DNA of 64,000 nt. Source: Drosophila persimilis (taxonomy: Eukaryota; Arthropoda; Insecta; Diptera; Drosophilidae). Positions 58,901 to 64,000 of this stretch are shown here, in pieces. Under the pieces are notes generated by a model. It was given only the letters and a program-made list of their open reading frames with translations, had not been told where the DNA came from and did not search any database. Within the stretch, counting starts at the first letter, position 1; the number at the start of each line of letters is the position of its first letter. Position numbers and translations under genes: made by a program. Location of the stretch: contig NW_020825294.1 in assembly GCF_003286085.1 (NCBI RefSeq), forward strand, positions 4,836,001 through 4,900,000, in the 5' to 3' direction.

Positions 58901-59354
58901 AATGTGGCATCCCGCATGGAGAGCACTGGCAAGGCCGGCGCCATTCAGGTCACCGAGGAAACGTGCAACATTCTCCAGAAGTTTGGCTATACATTTCAGC
59001 AACGTGGCCTGGTGTCTGTCAAGGGCAAGGGCCAATTGATGACCTACTATTTGCAGGTGCGCCTTCTGAGTCCCTCCATAGAAGATCTATTAATATAATA
59101 CATATGATGTAAATCTTTCGCAGGGCAAGTCTAAGCCTTGTGCAGAGCCTGAAGCCACTCCGGCAGCCATTGAGCTACATGATACTCTGGATTCCACCAC
59201 GGAGCTGGACATCTCGGACATCAAGACGCCCCTGCTCAAGCTGAAGGGCCAGGAGGCGCCAGCGGCGGGGGAGAGTGAACAGAGTGGGCCGGCGCCCAGT
59301 CTTGGCAATGGCAGTGTCGGCCAAGTGGGAGAATCTCAATCTTTATTGGAATAA
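52907..59354 (+). CDS. Ac3: Transmembrane adenylyl cyclase Ac3 (AC39E), 17 coding exons, about 1194 aa
   Basis: Makes cAMP from ATP at the plasma membrane under G-protein control. Exons: 52907-53249, 53323-53512, 53573-53882, 53947-54065, 54564-54675, 55526-55653, 56012-56170, 56401-56539, 56613-56872, 56931-57294, 57378-57693, 57762-57834, 58027-58102, 58163-58388, 58455-58537, 58601-59056, 59124-59354. All joins keep phase. The disordered Ala/Thr N-terminus is followed by membrane set 1 (about 90-240), C1 catalytic ([13 protein letters not shown] with Asp326; [11 protein letters not shown] with Asp370), an acidic linker (500-590), membrane set 2 (about 610-865) with a Gly-Leu/Asp-Val repeat in its large loop, and C2 ([15 protein letters not shown] with Lys980; [14 protein letters not shown] with Asp1060, Asn1067, Arg1071). 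Metal- and substrate-binding residues are all present. Ac3 rather than another cyclase rests on the link to Cul2, Df31 and CG2201. The donor after exon 10 (GTTCGT) is weak. Confidence 0.93.
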
Positions 59355-60835
59355 TTTGCGACTTTTTTTCTTAGATTTATATTTTAATTTGCATTTCCAT
59401 TTAGACTGTGTGCGAGTGTATCTATGAGTGTGTGCTTGTGTGCCTGTGTGAGTGTGGCTGAGTGTCTGTGTGGATTATACTGTTATACAACTGTTATTGC
59501 TATACATTTGGTTTTGCCTCCGTATTCGTGTGATATTCTATAGAAAAAACCATTCTAATTTAGTTAAAATTATAAATTTGCTTTCAAAAAGTTTGTAAAC
59601 TGTGTACCTAAGAAAACAAAACGATAATGTATAACTTTTAAATATATATTTAACTATGGCTAAGTACTTTTAATTAATTGTGAATTATCTATTGTTTCAA
59701 ACAACAAATTGTTATCTCATTTCCAAGGAACTGTAATATAAGTGATCCCCCACTTTGCTTAACACCAAAAAACTAATCGATGTGTAGTTGAAGTAGGAGA
59801 CAACAACAACCGAATAGAATCATTTTGCATCTGAATGTGTAAAATAAACGAGTCTTGAATAGTAATTATGTATGCGCATAAACTAAACAATAGTAATATA
59901 CATATGTACGAACGACTATATACTTATATGCTAAGTCCTATAGAATCCGTATCCCACCACAAACAAACTGCAACCCACAAGCAAGTCCAAATATAGTCGA
60001 ACAAAATTTAATTAAATTATAAATTAGTTAATGAGAGATGTTAGTGAGAACCGATACCATAGATGGCATAGAAATCCTAGGCATGCGTACCATTAACTAC
60101 GTTAACATATTTACATATATATAAAAACGCATACATACATACATACATACTATATATATAGGCATATATAGTTATATACAAACTATTATATATAGCATCG
60201 CATGCTTATTAGAACATTTCAACGAATTAGCAAAGGAAGCAAACAACAAACGAACTTACATAGCAAACAAATCGAATAGAAAGCGAATAGAAACTACTAT
60301 ACAAGTGTAAAACGTTTTCAAATTGATCTAAAAATTGGTATCTAAGTATCTATTTGTCATGTCCATGTCCCCCATTAATTTCCATTTTGTTTAATGGCTA
60401 AAAGCAGGACAATCAATTAAGGAAAACAGCAGCATTGGTGATTGGATTATAGCTTTTCCAAAATTTTACAGTTTCTCTCTCCACTGGTTAACTAAAACAC
60501 AAATAGATACAATTTGTAAAACTATAATTTCCTTAGAGAAATGCTTTAACTTAAGGCCATACCATACCATACCATACCTGTTAGATGTTGTGTTTTTAGC
60601 TTTTAAAACATTCAACAAAAACTAAGCATTTGCAATTTTTTATAATTTTCGAAAAGAAAACTAAAATGAACTAAAAGAATTAAAAAAAAAAAAACAACAT
60701 ACCAAACAATTAGAACATTATAGTAAAAAATAAATAAATAACAACTAAGCCAAAACTTTTTCTCTATGGGGATTCAATGGTTCTATGGCTTCAAATTTGC
60801 GCGCGCATGAACACGGAACTAGTTTCAATAAACAT
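59355..60835 (+). other. Probable Ac3 3' UTR and polyadenylation signals
   Basis: AT-rich non-coding sequence follows the Ac3 TAA. AATAAA occurs at 59843-59848 and 60827-60832, with more at 60728-60740, so UTR lengths of about 0.5 or 1.4 kb are possible. Microsatellites include (ACAT)n near 60131-60150 and CCATA repeats near 60559-60578. No gene is seen. Confidence 0.4.
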
Positions 60836-61083
60836 ACAGGCTAGTGGAAACGTTAAAATTTACCACATTTGCCAGCCCTCGCATGTTTTCGAATTGCGGG
60901 ATTTTTCGAGGGATTTTTCTCTGCCACAATGTCCTTTTTCAGCTCAACAATTTCCCTTACATTCAATACTCACTTACCTTACGTTTTATGTTGCTGGCAA
61001 CATTTATTTTTATGGGCCAGACTCATGTGCCGTAAAATCGTGCAGCACTGTTCCTCAACATTGCGCGTATTGAGCAACATTTT

Positions 61084-61400
61084 GCATACCCTGTAAAATG
61101 GATGTTATAGAACTGAGAAAATGTTTGTCATCTAATGCATCAATATAGGCAAAAACTAGTCAGTCTCTGTTTTAAAGGTAATTCAACTATATTTTAAAGG
61201 TAGTGGTCTTCTAGCAGAAACCAAGAATGGGTATCGGGATCGAGATTTTTTTACAAGACCCTAACCATATGCATGAATACGTCTAAAACATATCAATTTG
61301 AGATAATTTCGTTTTAAAACAGCTTGGAAAAACAGTTTCCTTATATATATTAACGAAATAGGGTATACCTGTGCCCAAACTCCGGTTGACGTGACATTTC
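61084..61400 (+). repeat. Dispersed repeat, copy 2
   Basis: Begins GCATACCCTG then AAATGGATGTTATAGAACTG, AAACTAGTCAGTCTCTGTTT, AGTGGTCTTCT, ACCAAGAATGGGTATCGGGA and ACGAAATAGGGTATACC. It is the inverted relative of 48661-48900 but carries about 75 extra bases. The pair brackets the Ac3 gene. Confidence 0.75.
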
Positions 61401-61813
61401 ATACTCACTTTCGTTGCCACTGTTTTTTTGTTGACCTTTTTCGTTGAAACCTTGTTTTAGACACAATCCAAAAGAAGGTATTTCAAATTATGTGTTTAGT
61501 GCTGAATGTCCTAGCTAGCTAAACTAAACTAAATAAACAAAAAACTAAACTAAACTTAATATACAAGGAATATGAGGACAGAGGTAGATTAACCCATTGT
61601 CGACCAGTGGGGTACTCTCCACGAAAAATATGAATTCTGAAGAATTTTAGCCCAGTTTAGGTGAACGATATCGTAGGGTTTTACAAGAAAAAATAATAAA
61701 CAGTGTTTTTTCGCAGTTCAACTCAAATTTTTACCTGTTTAAATAGAGGGGGGTCAAGTGGGCTATGTTCGTTTTCTCATCTGTCGATTTGTACGGTATT
61801 TCTGAGAGTCGGA

Positions 61814-61823
61814 CGGTCACACT
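61814..61823 (+). promoter_or_regulatory. Motif 1 (M1BP) site upstream of Cul2
   Basis: CGGTCACACT matches nine of the ten positions of the YGGTCACACTR promoter motif, which marks TATA-less housekeeping promoters. It lies 440 bases before the Cul2 ATG, so transcription probably begins shortly downstream, near 61840-61870. Confidence 0.5.
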
Positions 61824-61904
61824 CATAGGCTAAAAAGTGCAAAAAAACTAAAATTTCGGCGTAATTAATAGTAAAATATTTTGAGGAGTAGGTGAGTAGC
61901 GATA

Positions 61905-61961
61905 ATGGCCGTTGTCAATGGCGACGGTGGCCCTCGAACTGTGAAAATATGCAGCAATTAA
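61905..61961 (+). other. Upstream ORF, 18 codons, in predicted Cul2 leader
   Basis: ATGGCCGTTGTCAATGG opens MAVVNGDGGPRTVKICSN then TAA, ahead of the Cul2 start. A possible donor, GTAGGTGAGTAG, lies just before it, so splicing could remove it. Its effect on translation is unknown. Confidence 0.3.
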
Positions 61962-62254
61962 GTGCAGTGCAAGGCGAACGAACGCGCTGCTGGCCCCGTC
62001 GCTGCGACGGGAAGGCTGGCCTGGCTCTGGTTATGCTGCAAACAGCGCTGCCCACGTACGAATGAGGGTCGCCGTTGTTGTTGGTCTGGGTGTTGTTGTA
62101 TTTGTTGGATTGAACGAAATGAAAATTGTGTTTACTTGGATATACTTTCCCTATCGCCCCCGCTCCGCTGCTGCAAACTGAACTGAAAACTGCAAATGAA
62201 AACCAACAAGTCCACTATCCAAACCCCAGACGGACCCACACACACACAAGAGAG

Positions 62255-63867
62255 ATGTCTCTGAAGCCAAAAATAGTGGAATTTGTTGATGTTTGGCCGC
62301 GCTTGCGCTGCATAGCAGAATCGGTGATAACATTGAGCAAAGTGGAACGAGCCGTATGGAATACGAGTTTTAGGTATGTAAGTGTGCACGGGTGACGCTG
62401 CGGCATGAGTTGCCAAAAACTGAAATTGCTAAAAATTGCCCCATCTAATATACACACACAAACACTAACGCTAACGATTCGACACATATAGCGATGTATA
62501 TACGTTATGCGTGGCGCAGCCGGAACCGATGGCCGATCGTCTGTACACCGAGACAAAGCATTTCCTCGAGAAGCATGTTCAGGAGATGCTCGCCCAGAAG
62601 GTGCTCTCGGAAACGGATGCAGCGAACGCGAATAAATCCCTCAGCAAGCCGGATTTGCTGCAACGCTACTACACCACCTGGATGGAGTATAGCCAGGGCA
62701 TCAAGTATCTGCATCAGTTGTACATGTAAGTCCCCAGAGAGTCACCTTCCTGACCGGCCTTCCTCATTTGTGTGCTTCTTCCTTTGCAGCTATCTGAACC
62801 AGCAGCACATCAAGAAACAAAAGATCACCGACACGGAATCGTTCTACGGCAATGTGTCGGGCGATGCAGCAGAACAGATGGAAATTGGCGAGCTTGGTCT
62901 TGATATATGGCGACTTTATATGGTCGAGTATCTGGCCACGGAGCTGGTGCGACACGTGCTCGAAGGCATTGCCGCGGATCGGGCCAGCAATGGGACCCTC
63001 GACCATCATCGTGTGCAGATCATCAACGGTGTCATCCACAGTTTTGTTGAAGTGCAGGACTACAAGAAGAGCGGCTCGCTAAAACTCTACCAGGATCTGT
63101 TCGAGGCCCCCATGCTTGAGGCCAGCGGCGCCTACTACACAGACGAGGCCAACAAGCTGCTGCAGCGATGCACCGTCTCCCAGTACATGCAGGAGGTGAT
63201 CCGAATACTGGAGTACGAAAGCAGACGAGCACAAAAGTTCCTCCATGTGAGCTCGCTGGCCAAACTGCGGAAACAATGCGAAGAGAAGTTTATCAACGAT
63301 CGTTTGGGCTTCATCTACTCGGAGTGCCGCGAGATGGTGTCCGAGGAGCGGCGGCAGGATCTGCGGAATATGTACATCGTGCTGAAGCCCATACCCGACC
63401 ATCTGAAGTCCGAGCTCATACAAACCTTCCTCGAGCACATCAAGAACGAGGGCCTGGAGACGGTCTCCGCGCTTAAGGGCGAGAACATACACATCTCCTT
63501 CGTTGAGAATATGCTGAAGGTGCATCAGAAGTATCAAGAACTCATCGGCGACGTTTTCGAGAACGATTCACTGTTCCTCAGCGCCCTCGACAAGGCCTGC
63601 GCCAGTGTAATCAATCGTCGACCCAGTGAGCGGGTGCCATGTCGCAGTGCCGAGTATGTGGCTCGCTACTGTGATACTCTGCTAAAGAAATCGAAGACCT
63701 GCGAGGCGGAAATCGATCAGAAGCTCACCAACAACATCACCATATTCAAGTACATCGAGGACAAGGATGTCTATCAAAAGTTCTACAGTCGATTGCTAGC
63801 CAAGCGATTGATACACGAGCAGAGCCAGAGTATGGATGCGGAGGAGGGCATGATCAACCGATTAAAG
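62255..63867 (+). CDS. Cul2: Cullin 2, N-terminal part (477 codons in window, gene continues)
   Basis: Scaffold of the CRL2 ubiquitin ligase; it binds the Elongin B/C-VHL-box adaptor at the N-terminus and Roc1 at the C-terminus. Exons: 62255-62373 (MSLKPKIVEFVDVWPRL), 62492-62725 (SDVYTLCVAQPEPMADRLYT, the adaptor-binding region) and 62790-63867 (cullin repeats through DDKDVF-type EDKDVYQKFYSRLLAKRLIH and MINRLK). The last exon ends at donor GTATAA and the rest lies beyond 64000. Joins keep phase. The MSLKP start and the PEP(M/L)xxRLYTETK sequence match human CUL2 rather than CUL1, CUL3 or CUL4. The C-terminal winged-helix and neddylation site are outside the window. Confidence 0.95.
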
Positions 63868-64000
63868 GTATAATTTTTTGTCTAGTCATTAATATAGCGC
63901 TAGTGCGTTCCTCAGCACATTTTTTAGCACGCTTTAATTGAGCGTGACGACGCAAAAGCAGAAAAGCAAACTGTAATCAACAGCCCAAGCTTGATAACGA
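63868..64000 (+). other. Cul2 intron, running off the window
   Basis: Begins with donor GTATAATTTTTT. The remaining cullin homology domain must lie further downstream. Confidence 0.8.

Noticed and set aside
58475-59098. Single uninterrupted 207-codon Ac3 exon
   Set aside because: It would include 21 residues that break the conserved FDALL-PQF-KIKTIGS spacing and begin/end at GT/AG, so I split it at 58538-58600.
1-64000. tRNA, rRNA or known microRNA genes
   Set aside because: I looked for tRNA B-box words and several well-known fly microRNA seeds (let-7, mir-1, mir-9, mir-124) and saw none; covariance-model searches were not possible.

Overview
The window is insect nuclear DNA and almost certainly Drosophila. 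The evidence is the short GT-AG introns (about 56-70 bp), abundant CA/GA/CT microsatellites, DINE-1-like repeats and Drosophila core promoter motifs. It also carries a recognisable run of Drosophila genes: choline kinase (CG2201-like), Df31, adenylyl cyclase Ac3 (AC39E) and Cul2, as I remember them from D. melanogaster 39E, chromosome arm 2L (Muller element B). The diverged sequence and repeat style suggest a non-melanogaster species, possibly of the obscura group; that last step is inference.

Layout. 1-9.9 kb is gene-poor: a 98-codon ORF (642-938), a frame-broken gene relic on the minus strand (about 980-1470), then AT-rich tandem repeats and microsatellites. At 9.94-11.11 kb there is an unrecognised lysine-rich gene on the minus strand, probably with a 56-nt terminal intron. 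11.3-12.2 kb looks LTR-like or repeat-derived. 16.5-20.5 kb holds a cluster of very small genes: two tandemly duplicated cysteine-proline repeat genes of the Mst(3)CGP sperm-protein type on the minus strand, a 49-codon three-exon gene between them, and a third short Cys/Gly-rich gene pointing the other way. 20.5-36 kb has no convincing intact gene; it contains a complete-looking DINE-1/SGM-type element (23.9-25.0 kb), a MITE-like element and minisatellites.

36-64 kb is gene-dense. Choline kinase (minus, 8 exons, 36218-39488) is followed by Df31 (minus, 3 exons, 45613-48057), Ac3 (plus, 17 coding exons, 52907-59354) and the 5' part of Cul2 (plus, from 62255, running off the window). Exon joins were deduced by hand from GT-AG sites, reading phase and family conservation; every join keeps phase.

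Functionally the four conserved genes are unrelated housekeeping or signalling genes: phosphatidylcholine synthesis, chromatin decondensation, cAMP production, and a cullin-RING ubiquitin ligase scaffold. They share a neighbourhood, not a pathway. The 16.5-20.5 kb cluster is the best candidate for a co-regulated set, probably in the male germline. Its features include a head-to-head pair sharing a TCAAAATT core related to the Mst translational control element.
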